NCBI GenBank assembly: GCA_003427395.1 | Contig: BFEA01000082.1 | Coordinates: forward strand, 1,898,170 to 1,924,257 | DNA length: 26,088 nt | From: Chara braunii | Lineage: Eukaryota > Streptophyta > Charophyceae > Charales > Characeae | Direction: 5' to 3' | Part shown: one piece after another, positions 1 through 9,210 of the stretch | Numbering within the stretch: the first letter of the stretch is position 1 | Layout: each line of letters opens with the position of its first letter | The notes under the pieces: model-generated | The model's database searches: none | Told to the model about the DNA's origin: nothing | The model's input: the letters and a program-made list of their open reading frames with translations, nothing else | Program-made: the position numbers and the translations under genes

Positions 1-26
1 ACCCCGGGCCACTCTGGAAGCCTAGG
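1..26. mobile_element. Right end of a TAGGCTACCAG-family MITE, cut by window edge
   Basis: The window begins with CCCGGGCCACTCTGGAAGCC followed by TAG, which matches the right terminus seen at 18104-18122 and 19147-19166. Confidence 0.6.
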
Positions 27-107
27 TTTTCAGTTTTTGCCTTAGCCTTTTGTTGGCCTTTGTCAGATTCGTTCAAATGGTGTATGCCTTGAGCCATCTG
101 TGACAAC

Positions 108-321
108 GATTCTTGGGGTGACCAGGAGAAATGTTCAAGACTTTTTAATGGACCCTGAGGCCTTCATATGTATTTGTGGTCTTCATATGTATTTAATGGA
201 CCCTGAGCCAACCGTGGGATCTATTGGTTGATTTAATTTTCAAAAATAAATCAATAATGATTCTTGGGGTGACCAGGAAAAATGTTGAAGACTTTTTAAT
301 GTACAACCAGTAGATCCCACG
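108..321. repeat. Direct repeat pair with nested inverted repeat
   Basis: About 43 bases starting GATTCTTGGGGTGACCAGGA at 108 recur at 259 with a few changes. In addition CGTGGGATCTATTGGTTG (213-230) and CAACCAGTAGATCCCACG (304-321) are reverse complements with one mismatch. This looks like overlapping remains of small transposons. Confidence 0.7.
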
Positions 322-619
322 AGCATGAAAAAAAAAAAGAAAATCATATGAAGGCTTAAAGCTTTTTCAACCACTGAGAATCACGAAATCCCGAATTTGT
401 GCCACCCTAAGGCCCCACCGCCCTCATCCAACCCCACTCCGCACAAAGTGCCAAAAAAATAAACAGCGTATTTCAACAGTACTCGGTGGACAGAGAAATA
501 CCCCACCAATCGCTTAAAAAAAATAAAATTTGAATTTTAGAACCATTGAGTTCCAATCAGAAACAGCTACGACCATAAGCAAACAAAAAGCAGCTATGGT
601 CGCAAGCCACACATGTAGT

Positions 620-620
<1 letters not shown>

Positions 621-678
<58 letters not shown>
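621..678. repeat. (CT)n microsatellite
   Basis: About 29 CT units. It lies beyond the stop codon of the transposase. Confidence 0.98.
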
Positions 679-680
<2 letters not shown>

Positions 681-876
681 ACTTCGATTGCTGTCTACTT
701 TAGGATTGCTTGCACACCCTCTTTGAATGCACTTGCTACTCTTCCTCTCTCAGTGTCTCTCTCTACCCTGACAATTGTCTGCCTGGTCACATGGCAGTTT
801 CGGTGAAAATTCGCCGAAAATAACACCAGCTATTAACCACAAGTGACGTCTGGAGACACTAACTTCCTTAGTATAG

Positions 877-1000
877 TTATCTTCTTTTGTACTGAAGAAT
901 ATGATTTTGTAGCTTATCGTTGTCTGTGATGGTCCTCTTGTCATGGTCAATCTGGCAAATGACCATGAGAATGAAGTTAAACCGCACTTTGTTCATGTAC
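877..1000 (-). CDS. KDZ transposase terminal exon
   Basis: After the acceptor TCACTCGTGCAG the exon starts with one base that completes the Arg codon begun in the previous exon, then reads YMNKVRFNFILMVICQIDHD and ends YKRR-TAA at 877-879. KDZ transposases have RHMNxxRFxFFLxxxxxLxN directly after the FxWL block, so both the phase and the motif support this junction. It is the best-supported splice in the window. The stop is taken as the natural C-terminus. No polyadenylation signal was assigned. Confidence 0.75.
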
Positions 1001-2029
1001 CTGCACGAGTGACACCATACAGTACAGGTGGAGATCCAAATTAGTAGGCCTGATTTTTTTTTATGTAATACTTTTTTTTTAATAATGCAGACGGATTTTT
1101 TAGAGCTATGATTAAACCACTATATTACTCTAGAAGTGAACTAGATGAGAGAGAAGAAGAGGCAATCTAAACCAAAAACGTACATATGGAGCACATAATT
1201 GGCAAACATTATGTGTTGATCCACTTACACTAGATTTCTCAGTGTCCTTGCTCCCTGACAGGACGAAGGTCTACCAACCTCAATTTGAAATAAAAATTAA
1301 GAATTGTTTTATTTTTTAAAGCAGCTTTGCAGAAAGACAGTACTAACTTAGTCGTAATAGCATAAGAAAAAGTCAAAAAAAGACAAATCAACCCGTGGTA
1401 GAAGAAAGCCCGAGCAAGCGGAGGTGGCAGGGAGGAGGAGGAGGGGCACAAAAAAAAAAAACGAAGGAGACACTCGAAGTGCTCATACAAGCTCAAATGG
1501 ACAAGTAGGCTAAAACAGATTCCAAAGGGATTCAAAACAAGTCCGAAACTAGCTCTAACTATCTAGTAACAGTCACAAACTGACCAACAAACTCAACAAA
1601 GACTGAAACAAACCCAAAATAGACTGAGAATCGAACATTAGCAACAACAGTAGAAGACGAAAGAGAAAAAGGCACTTTGAACAAAAAGAAAACGAAAAGA
1701 AGAAATGAAAAAAAAAACAAAAGTCACTTCAAAAAAAAAAACTTAAAAAAAACGATACCGCCTCCCTATCCACCGGCCCGCAAACCAAAATATTTCATAG
1801 GATCGACGCACATGCGCCGTCCATACACCTGTCCTCAAGACCTTCCCCGCTAGAATGTAACATTCTGGTAAAAAAACTCTCAGACTCATCCCCGCCCGCG
1901 GATCGAGCCGAGCGGACCACCGCAGTGCATTTTTGGACCCTGCCACTAGAGCGCAGCGAGAGTGGGCCTCCCTCTCACGGCCGATGCAAATTAAGGGGTA
2001 TGATATCTTTCAAAAGAGAATTTGCTTAC
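1001..2029 (-). other. Last transposase intron, no gene seen
   Basis: The intron is bounded by the donor TTGAG|GTAAGC and the acceptor TCACTCGTGCAG. It is A-rich on the plus strand between 1300 and 1750 and has no convincing coding frame. Confidence 0.6.
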
Positions 2030-2177
2030 CTCAATGAAGTCTTATATCCTGCAAACCACTTGAACCTTTAGTCACAAACTGACATGTTTGCAGAGTTGAG
2101 CTCATCATATACTTCAGGATTAACGTTGTTGTTGCACCACTGACCAACATGATTCTTTCGAAAGTGAAAGAAGTCAA
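2030..2177 (-). CDS. KDZ transposase exon with VDxFHF..H..QWC and RFKW blocks
   Basis: A long pyrimidine tract and CCAATGTAG lead into VDFFHFRKNHVGQWCNNNVN, followed by PEVYDELNSANMSVCD, then TAA at 2068-2070, then RFKWFAGYKTSL and the donor TTGAG|GTAAGC. KDZ proteins have VDxxHFxxHxxxWCxxxxNP, then NTxxCEQxFxWL, where the Glu of CEQ is a candidate for the third catalytic acid. Here the Glu is Asp and the following Gln codon is a stop (CAA to TAA would explain it). The exon is 148 bases and leaves two bases, which join exactly with the single base at the start of the next exon. Confidence 0.8.
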
Positions 2178-2696
2178 CTACATTGGCGGAGGAGGACAAA
2201 TTGAAAAAGAAAAAGAAATTAGATTCTAAGTTGTTGGCGCAGGCGTCGAAGACCCAACTTGGACCCGAATATATGTCTGTGTTTCTGGGCGGGCACAAAG
2301 TAGGGCAGGCTTTTGAATGCAATCAACCATGCCAACTTTATCAGCAAATCGCACGTTGTATTGCACTGAAGTCATTCTCAATACTTGGATACAAGAAACA
2401 AGATGACAATCAGCGCAAATCGAAGGAGATCATATCCAAAAACAATTGAATTATACTAGTTTCATGTTACAAGGCTATTGCCACCAATAACAGAATCAGA
2501 CAAGCATCTCTACATACCAAAAACCATATAATTGGATCGCCAACTTTAAAACAGAAAGGTGTTTTTTTCCCCCACTGTGCTCCCTTCATTGACTCTCAAC
2601 ATGGAGAAGGGGAAGTCACCACCACCGAAGCCAACTGAGAACTTCGCTTCCCAAGGGATCCGCCACTGCTACTCATGGGGCCAACAGTCCCCTGAG

Positions 2697-2883
2697 AAAA
2701 AGTTCGATGCAGCAAGCTTCAGCGGATTTAGTCCATAGCAAGTGAACTCAGCATTCGAGCACTCAGAAAACAAATGCTCTCGATAAAAAAACTCATCGAG
2801 GGCATTTGCTTTTTGAGTGCTCGAATGCTGAGTTCACTTGCTATGGACTAAATCTGCTGCAACTTGCTGCATCGAACTTTTTC
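2697..2883. mobile_element. Foldback element, two arms of about 87 bases
   Basis: The left arm (about 2697-2784) and right arm (about 2796-2883) are reverse complements with only a few mismatches. They share AAAAAGTTCGATGCAGCAAG at the tips and AGCATTCGAGCACTC inside, around a loop of about 10 A-rich bases. This is the shape of a foldback MITE. A transcript would form a long hairpin. Confidence 0.85.
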
Positions 2884-2890
2884 TACCTAC

Positions 2891-3102
2891 CCTACCAGCC
2901 GGGCGGCCCGGGTCCCGGGTGGCCAGCCCGTGCAAGGACCAGGGAAGGTCCCGGCAAAAAAAAGAATAAAATTAAAAATTCTAAAAAAAAAACCAAAAAA
3001 AAACATGTTATGCAGAAAAATAAACTGAAAATCTTTTGCCTCAGGGTTACATCGAAATTCTTCACAAATTCTAAAATAAAAAATAAAACTCCGGTAGCCT
3101 AG
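2891..3102 (+). mobile_element. TAGGCTACCAG-family MITE
   Basis: Starts CTACCAGCCGGGCGGCCCGG and has the family's internal blocks CCGTGCAAGGACCAGGGAAG, TTATGCAGAAAAATAAACTG and TTTTGCCTCAGGGTTACATC. It ends CCGGTAGCCTAG just before an AT-rich tract. It lies in the intron between the YDDMCH and VDFFHF exons' region and the upstream foldback. No protein is encoded. Confidence 0.65.
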
Positions 3103-3163
3103 TATATATATAATATATATATATATATAAATAATAGATATATTTAATAATATATATATATAA
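3103..3163. repeat. (TA)n tract
   Basis: Imperfect TATA repeats directly after a MITE end. Confidence 0.85.
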
Positions 3164-3227
3164 TAGTAAAACTCATAAACATCGGCATGAAAAACAAGGG
3201 TGTCTATTAAGTCCTTACCATACTTAC

Positions 3228-3388
3228 CGACATTATGTATTCTCTCTCTGTTGTGAATTCCTTTGTTTTGGTCGTAGCATTCTGCCTCTTTGCGTTGAGT
3301 GCAAACCGAAGTGAATGGCACATGTCATCATAACCAATAAACTCAGGAAATGGATGATTTGCAAAAAGAGTTAACAAATAATGATACA
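3228..3388 (-). CDS. KDZ transposase exon with YDDMCH catalytic block
   Basis: The frame reads YHYLLTLFANHPFPEFIGYD and continues DMCHSLRFALNAKRQN to a strong donor (ATGTCG|GTAAGTATGG). The IxYDDxCHLxRF motif is the hallmark KDZ block and includes the second conserved Asp. The usual Leu after CH is Ser here. The upstream border is uncertain: no AG precedes YHYLL (the sequence is TTTTCTGTTG), and the nearest canonical acceptor, CTGAG|TTTATT at 3341, would drop the first part of the block. The donor is in phase 0, but the next exon needs one extra base, a further sign of decay or of a missed small exon. Confidence 0.7.
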
Positions 3389-3558
3389 ACAGAAAACAAT
3401 TCCAGAATTAAATAATCATTCTAGAGTAAAATGACATTCTAAATTTCAAATTTTCATTCCATCTTAAAAAATGTCATTCCAATTTTAAATTTTTTTGTCT
3501 TACTTGAAAACTTTCCTTCGAAGAATGGGGTATCCCTTCTTATTTGAACTGCATGCTA

Positions 3559-3735
3559 GAGATGAAATGAAAGTCTGGATGAGTTCATGAAATATTTTAA
3601 TTGGACTGTCATTCTAAGTAAGGATTTCCAGTCATAAATAGGTTAATCCAATCTAAATTAGACGATATTTGTTGTAGTAGAATGAAAGTCTAATTAAAAC
3701 ATTTCATAAACTCGTCCTCACTTTCATTCCATCTT
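3559..3735. repeat. Inverted repeat, likely core of an AT-rich MITE
   Basis: Arms at 3559-3616 and 3677-3735 share ATGAAATGAAAGT...GATGAGTTCATGAAAT...TTTTAATT with about ten mismatches. Surrounding sequence from about 3400 to 3860 has weaker matching on both sides (for example TTTCCCTTC against TATCCCTTC), so the full element is probably larger. Confidence 0.6.
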
Positions 3736-4520
3736 GAACAAATAGATGTAGTTGGAAGGGAAAGCTCATATTTAGACGTGAATTTATCAAACTAAATTGA
3801 AAGTTTTAGAATTGGACGAACATTTGAATGATAATTTATAAATATGAAGGATGTTTTTTTTTATGGAATGATTTTTCAACTTTCGTTTCTTATGGGAATT
3901 TTTTCTGTCGTACACCTGCAGAAATCGGACAATAATATACAAAATTCAAAAACGTACGAACACCAGTTGAAAAAAACAAAAGGTAGTAAATTTATTAAGG
4001 GCAATTGCTGAAAAATAATTGTTTGTTTTTTATTTTAAGGTAATGTTTCTTAATAAGTTAATAACATATATATGATATATGAAATTTTCTTCGCGGCCTT
4101 CTTGGCCCCTTAATCGTCAGGATGTGACGGCTCATGGAGGATGCAGCTCTATTTCAATTTGATGGTAGGCAAGACTGGTCGCTTCAAAGCCGACTCACAA
4201 ACTAGAAACAACAGTCATGATGTCGACACTCTAACACACAAGACAATAAAAAACTCAACAAGTGACATAGGCTAGAGCGTTCGTACTGCCTATTGAGCCA
4301 GGGAGACATTTCGACGAACTTCACTTATCAACTGTGGGAAACACATATGTCCTGAACTTAGGAGCCTCCCTATGAGAGTTGTAGGCACTGGAAATGAGGT
4401 ATGACCGACTATTTGGCACTGCTCAAATGTGCTCCGCTAGGCATATCAAAGGTACTTACAAAAATATAGAGAAGATAAAAAAACAAAATTGCAAGGAAAG
4501 AACACGAAAAAAAGAAAATC

Positions 4521-4610
4521 GAGCAGCCTTAGTCAGTTGGTTAGGCACGCGAGCGGCATTTAGGAGGTTTTGGGTTCAAGTCAGATGAACGTCTGCGGCG
4601 CACTTAGTGC
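4521..4610 (+). mobile_element. tRNA-derived SINE head
   Basis: An A-box-like TTAGTCAGTTGG (4529-4540) and a B-box-like GGGTTCAAGTC (4572-4582) sit at tRNA-like spacing after an A-rich stretch. The cloverleaf is not complete enough for a working tRNA. The tail probably runs into the GT-rich tract at 4675-4715. Confidence 0.55.
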
Positions 4611-4799
4611 CAACGGACTGTGATAGTCCTTTGGATACCCCTTATTGGTATTAGCGGGGTCTATGACCAACACGGGTGTGAGTGCGAGAGCGAGTGGGTT
4701 GTGTGTGGTGTGTGGGAGAGTATTGGCCATAGCCTTTGCTGCTACTTGATGAGGGGTGGGGGATGATGAGAAAGGGAGGCGCAGCTACTGGCAAAATGC

Positions 4800-4872
4800 T
4801 CGGTCTTTGTATTAGCCGGACCCCCACCGGCGGCCCCAACCCTGCACCCTTAACCACTAGGGCAAGGGGCAA
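4800..4872 (-). mobile_element. Second tRNA-like SINE head, opposite orientation
   Basis: On the minus strand, CCCTAGTGGTTAAGGGTGC resembles a tRNA A-box region and GGTGGGGGTCC lies where a B-box would be, though the B-box is poor. It faces the element at 4521. Confidence 0.35.
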
Positions 4873-6264
4873 GATGCAATATCCCCTTCACAGTGAGAGG
4901 TAGCTATGCTTGCAGGGGTCTCCTCTACATAGCCCCACGAGTAGGTAGGTAGTGAAAGATGATGAAAAAAAGATTTGAGAGAAGAATATAGCGTATTTTT
5001 TAATAAAAGAGAAAAAAAGAAAGAAACAGGAAAAAAACCCAAAAAAGAAAGACATACATAAAAAAATTGATTGATTGTATATGTGTGTGCTTTTGTGTAT
5101 ATGTGTGGGTAGTACTGGAGCTGTGCAGTCCAGAAAAGAAAAAAGAAAGACATAAAAACGCGAAGTGTTGGGGAAAAAAATAAAAGCAAAGCTGTACCCG
5201 CCACTCGGCTGGCAAAATTGGTGAGAAAACGCCCTTCACTTGCCAGAGGGCCGCCTCTCACGGCGGGCAGGCGGGCAGATAAAGGGCGTTGCTAAACTAT
5301 TCCCCATGAATGCATCTTTCCATGTTCCTGCTAAGGATTCAGTCTCACTTTGCACATTCGGAGAGTAGTGCAGCGAGGCCCTTAGAGAGCTGGCTTTTCT
5401 CTCTGATTTGGCAACAAAAAAAAGGAAAAAAAAAAAGATCTGATTCGTTGCACACTAAATATTCCCGAGGGCAAATTCAGTATGTACACCCCTGAACTGT
5501 TGAGATACAGATCCGAGTTCTGTGATATCTTTTTTTTTTTTTTTTTTTTTTGGGTTCTGTGAGATCTGATCCGTTGCTCATGCGCTATTTCACATCGCCG
5601 ACCACTGTTTCATGTGGTCGACCACGGGCTTGTGATGCGAGAATAGGGGCCTCGCTGATCCGCTTGCTTTTTTTTTCGAAAGTATGTGGTTGGCCGTTTC
5701 TAATGTGCTCCCCGTGAGAGACGGGGAGCAATCAATGCTTCTGTCGTTGTTTTTTTTTTCTCTCCACTGTCATTTCCATAATGCACCTGACTGCATTTCT
5801 GGCCGCCTTGAGCTGATTCACGAGTGAAAACGGTTGTTCCATTTCGCACCAGCTACTGACTGCATGTCCAACATTAGGGGCGGTACCTGTGCCATTTAGA
5901 AAATTTCCCTTACATGTTCCCGCCGCCTCCAGGCTCGGCAAAGCTTGGCGAGCAGGGGCATATTCAGGCTCGGCATCAATAGTTGGGCCAAGTACTGATG
6001 GTTTAAAGCAACATATTCCAATCTCCCTATGTCAAAAAAAAAGTGGCGTCATACGTGGAAAACAATGACACTAGAACTGCACTAGTCACAGATAACGCCG
6101 TAGGGATGCACCCTGTGGTCGTTCCTCGAGCGGTTGCCTTCGTGTGTGCGTTCAAGGTACGTCATGCATTTCTGCATGATAAAACGCTAGGCTTAAAACA
6201 CAAAAAAATCCACGATCCAGGCCTAACAGTTAGTCCCTATCATGCACCTAGTTGGTCCACAGGT

Positions 6265-6495
6265 TTAACACAGCAACATACAAGACAAGAAAAAAACAAC
6301 AACCGAAGAAAACGGAAAGCAGTGAGACAACACATAGGCTGGAGGGCATTAGGGGAAGGCAGGCGGCCAGACAACATGAAGCACACCGAGCTGGGAAAGT
6401 ACAACAAGGAGAGTAGGCTGAAGGACAGTGAGGGAGGTGGGAGGTTAGACAACATACAAGCCCTCAAGGCAGGGAAAACACAACAAGCGACTTAG
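6265..6495. repeat. Degenerate repeat with AGACAACA motifs
   Basis: Segments starting AGACAACAcata, AGACAACATgaag and AGACAACATacaa recur at roughly 50-80 base intervals, each followed by purine-rich sequence and a GGCTG/GGC motif. A 150-codon plus frame covers it but reads as low complexity, so it is not called a gene. Confidence 0.45.
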
Positions 6496-6529
6496 GCAGC
6501 AGGCGCTCCCGGATATCTAATCCAGCTAC

Positions 6530-6898
6530 CTAGGGAAATTTGGCATTACGTATTTGGACAACCTGTGTACATGACTCTGCAGGAACCATTTCCATTGGTG
6601 GAAGCATGAAACTGCAAGACCACAAGCAGTGGACAGTTCCACATGTATTCCGTTTCTTCTCATCAAAGTTCCGTGGAGTACATGATGTTCTCTGCAATGT
6701 TGCTGCCTTGGTTCTTTCTTGCTCAAGTTCAGGACGATCATCAGTGCTTAAAGGTCCTTGATAAAAATCGATAGGTAATTGTTTCTTCAAGAAATCGTTG
6801 AGAACTCTTTGTCCATCATCCCCTGTAAAATCATTCTCATGACACCAGATCGACTTTGCATAGGGCGCATTCTTCCACTTTACAAGGTAGTACAAATC
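6530..6898 (-). CDS. KDZ transposase exon with chromodomain-like strand and TCG/ESCTQV block
   Basis: After a strong acceptor (CTGTTTTTGAATGCAG) the exon begins DLYYLVKWKNAPYAKSIWCH, the aromatic-cage strand of a chromodomain (YLVKWxxxP....TW in the family). An Asp/Glu-rich linker follows, then NTCGTVHCLWSCSFMLP and EMVPAESCTQVVQI. The last parts match the TxG....RPCG and ESxTQV blocks that precede the second catalytic Asp in KDZ proteins. The frame ends in TAG at 6530-6532, which lies exactly on a possible donor (CTAG|GTAGC). A donor at ACACAG|GTTGTC (about 6560) would instead lead straight into the YHYLLTLFANHP exon. The chromodomain reading is confident for the strand and helix start only. 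Confidence 0.7.
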   Translation of the reverse strand, partial: DLYYLVKWKNAPYAKSIWCHENDFTGDDGQRVLNDFLKKQLPIDFYQGPLSTDDRPELEQERTKAATLQRTSCTPRNFDEKKRNTCGTVHCLWSCSFMLPPMEMVPAESCTQVVQIRNAKFP

Positions 6899-7258
6899 CT
6901 GCATTCAAAAACAGAAGCCACAAATCACAGTTAGTTTATTTTCATTTGCAATGTGTGAATAAAGGTTTTTTTATCTGCATTATGGTTAAGTTCTCAAACA
7001 ATGACACTAATTTTGGTATACAGGACAATCAGTGATGGGATGCTGGACCCGGTTTCCAGCATGTGTGCTATCTCAAATATCCCAACTAATCTCATGTTTC
7101 TTTCTATGTCTTTTTTAGGGAGGCGGCGCCCGGTTCTCAGCACGTGCTGCTCCCCACGATAGATTGGAGCCTGTGTTAAAAAAAAAAAAAATAATAATAA
7201 TAAAGGATGTTAATAAAATAACTTGCCTCGTTGAATGTTCCACATTTGTCATTCGTGC

Positions 7259-7612
7259 CTATGTCTTAAACCGTGTGCGAGATGCGACTTGTTCTTTGAT
7301 ATCTGGCACTGTAACTTCAATTTCTTTGTCCCAAACTTGATCTGTTGTGTTATCTTCGGCTTCAACCTCTTTCTGAAATTGAGGAAGATGCTTTGAGCAC
7401 CATCTTCTTCGTGGCTCCGGAGTTTCAGGGAAACCTTTGACAATCGCACTAATCGCCGTCTGATATAAGTCAACATCATTGTTTGCACAACGCGATCTGC
7501 ATATTTTGAAATGGCCATCGAGTTGACAATATCTTCCACAGAGCTTATCATTGCAGTTTTGTGGATAGATAAGTGCCTCCTCCAGTAGATGATTCCAGAA
7601 AGCATCTTGCAC
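7259..7612 (-). CDS. KDZ transposase exon with DG-x-x-K core and Cys cluster
   Basis: The exon follows the acceptor TTAATGATGCAG and reads VQDAFWNHLLEEALIYPQ, CNDKLCGRYCQLDGHFKICR, then KGFPETPEPRRRWCSKHL. In KDZ transposases the pattern C..xC....xDGxxKxxRxxC carries a conserved Asp taken as part of the DDE site, and the WCSKH segment matches a second conserved Cys-His cluster (one expected Cys is Phe here, in KGFPETP). The C-terminal part, VPDIKEQVASRTRFKT, can be aligned to the first strand of a chromodomain that continues in the next exon. The frame meets TAG at 7259-7261. A GC-AG type donor (GAG|GCAAGT at 7227) lies downstream, so the exon end is unsure. Confidence 0.7.
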   Translation of the reverse strand: MQDAFWNHLLEEALIYPQNCNDKLCGRYCQLDGHFKICRSRCANNDVDLYQTAISAIVKGFPETPEPRRRWCSKHLPQFQKEVEAEDNTTDQVWDKEIEVTVPDIKEQVASRTRFKT

Positions 7613-7809
7613 CTGCATCATTAAAATAAGCACCAAAGTGAGTATCTATTTCACTTGCAAAGTACAGAAAAAGGTAGTCATGGCTTACAAAATCGTTAAT
7701 CAAACGATTGACAAACCTATGACAACCTCCGTCCTGGTTTCTCTAAACGTTTGCTCTTCATTTTTTTTCTATTTTTGCCAAACCCCGTAAGCAACTCCAA
7801 TCACGCCTT

Positions 7810-8420
7810 AAACACCGGCCATCACCCCCCAACACTGAATAACCCACAAAGAATACAAAAATACTTGCCAACCACGGCACCTGAACTAAGTTTATCACAA
7901 TGAGACAGGAGGTGACATTTTTTTGTACATGAGGAAAGTTGCTCACCGTGTTTCCCGTGGTCTAAGACCTACGGTATCGTTGAGCAACAATGTTTTTTGG
8001 GGCATAGGAGGGTATAAAAAAAAAATTAAAAAAATCCAACCCCTCCATTGGTATATACCTCGGCCCCGGGCAACCTTAGCCCCGACAACACTAACCCCCA
8101 CAATCCCACCCCCGCAACAGCGGCCCCAGCTGCCACCGTCCTCATACCACACAGCCCTGCAACCCCTTCCTTGCAATCCCCCCTGAGCGACGCTAGTCTC
8201 CCCCACACCCTCACGGGGTTGGGGGGTCCCATCATTTCCCGGGCGGGGACCCGAAGAAAAAATCAGTCCCCTAACACCCCCCCCCTCCTCTTGAACCTCC
8301 CCCATAGTACCCCCTTACAACCCCCCAACAGTTCCTCCCTAAAACAGTCCCTAAATAGCCTGCAAAGAATAGAAAAACACCCGACAACCAGCACACCTGA
8401 ACCAGGCACAGACCACCACC
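7810..8420. repeat. C-rich region bounded by a diverged direct repeat
   Basis: The segment ACAAAGAATACAAAAATAC to CACCTGAAC (about 7848-7886) recurs at about 8362-8402 (GCAAAGAATAGAAAAACAC to CACACCTGAACC). Between the copies lie long C-rich runs such as CCCCAACCCC (8060-8340) that could form G-quadruplexes on the minus strand. This is an intron of the transposase gene and perhaps another transposon. Confidence 0.5.
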
Positions 8421-8538
8421 GAACACTTTGTCGTCATTCCCTGAAGGGCCTAAACCTTCGCCATACCAACAAATTCAAACAATTTTTTTTAGTTATTAAA
8501 TTACAAGGAAATAAGAAAAAAAAAAAAAAAGTTATCAC

Positions 8539-8786
8539 CTGTTTCAAAATGTTGTCGTATGGCATTGCGTAGTTGAGGTGTGGAATGGGCATGCTTCTGT
8601 AAAAACAGGGACACCCTCCAATGGAAATACGCTTCTTCAAGCCTTTTATGATTTAAACTGTATCTTTGTGTCTGTTTCTCCTTTGAAATATCACGCTGAA
8701 AGTTACTCAAATCAAGAAATCAGGTCAAGCCTTCCCTATCGTTGTGGACTTCGGCTGTTGTTTCAAATCCAGAATGAAGTTTATAC
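8539..8786 (-). CDS. KDZ transposase exon (LEEAYFHW block) with in-frame TGA
   Basis: The frame reads YKLHSGFETTAEVHNDREGL, then TGA at 8720-8722, then FLDLSNFQRD through RLEEAYFHWRVSLF and RNAIRQHF to the donor ACAG|GTGATAAC. The RLEEAYFHW helix corresponds to the RLxxAWxxW segment that follows the zinc cluster in KDZ proteins. The acceptor is odd: TTCTGCAAG|TAT gives a one-base phase error, whereas CAG|GTAT (one G-to-A change at about 8787) would join perfectly with the CT left by the previous exon. The TGA lies inside conserved sequence, so I read it as CGA turned to TGA and not as a real end. The exit phase does not match the next exon. Confidence 0.65.
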
Positions 8787-9210
8787 TTGCAGAACAATCA
8801 CATGAGAATAAAAGGATGAGAAATTGGATAAAAATAGATTTTGTTGAAGATGAGGATTATATCAGAGGGGAACAATTCTTCAAACACACTAAAAAAAAAT
8901 AAACAAGGAAAACTCAAGGGAGGTTAATAGACAGACAAGCAAGCGAGAGCGGGTAGAGGGGAGGTAGAAATTTTTTTGATGGCCTAATGATGTGCGGCGT
9001 AAGGGTCTGCTAGGAATGTCTCCCCTACGCTCCACACTCCTGGGGACTCCCCTGTATGAGTACATCGCAGTACCTGCGCATTCATATAGGCTTACAGATG
9101 CGGTTGAGTGCAAATTTACAGTTGACGCCGAGTGCAGATTTGGAGTTGAGAGTACATAACATATACATCATAGAACGAGAGTATGAATACATATATAGGA
9201 TGCAAATCTA

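Larger units (their letters stand above)
3890..6529 (-). other. Part of a transposase intron, no gene seen
   Basis: Apart from the SINE heads at 4521-4872, a T run at 5530-5551 and the repeats at 6265-6495, I see only AT-rich and purine-rich noncoding sequence. Confidence 0.5.

Noticed and set aside
618-806. Leu-Ser repeat frame
   Set aside because: It is a translation of the CT microsatellite.
2887-3321. 144-codon minus-strand frame
   Set aside because: It runs through an AT microsatellite and a MITE in a different frame from the YDDMCH exon.
4529-4582. A functional tRNA gene
   Set aside because: A-box and B-box words exist but no complete cloverleaf can be drawn; a SINE fits better.
6043-6495. 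150-codon open frame on the plus strand
   Set aside because: The second half is built of degenerate AGACAACA-type repeats, the composition is low complexity, and no motif is recognised. It lies inside a transposase intron.
8048-8572. 174-codon Pro/Thr/Ser-rich frame on the plus strand
   Set aside because: It follows the C-rich repeat and ends in the poly-A stretch and antisense of a transposase exon. It is explained by base composition.
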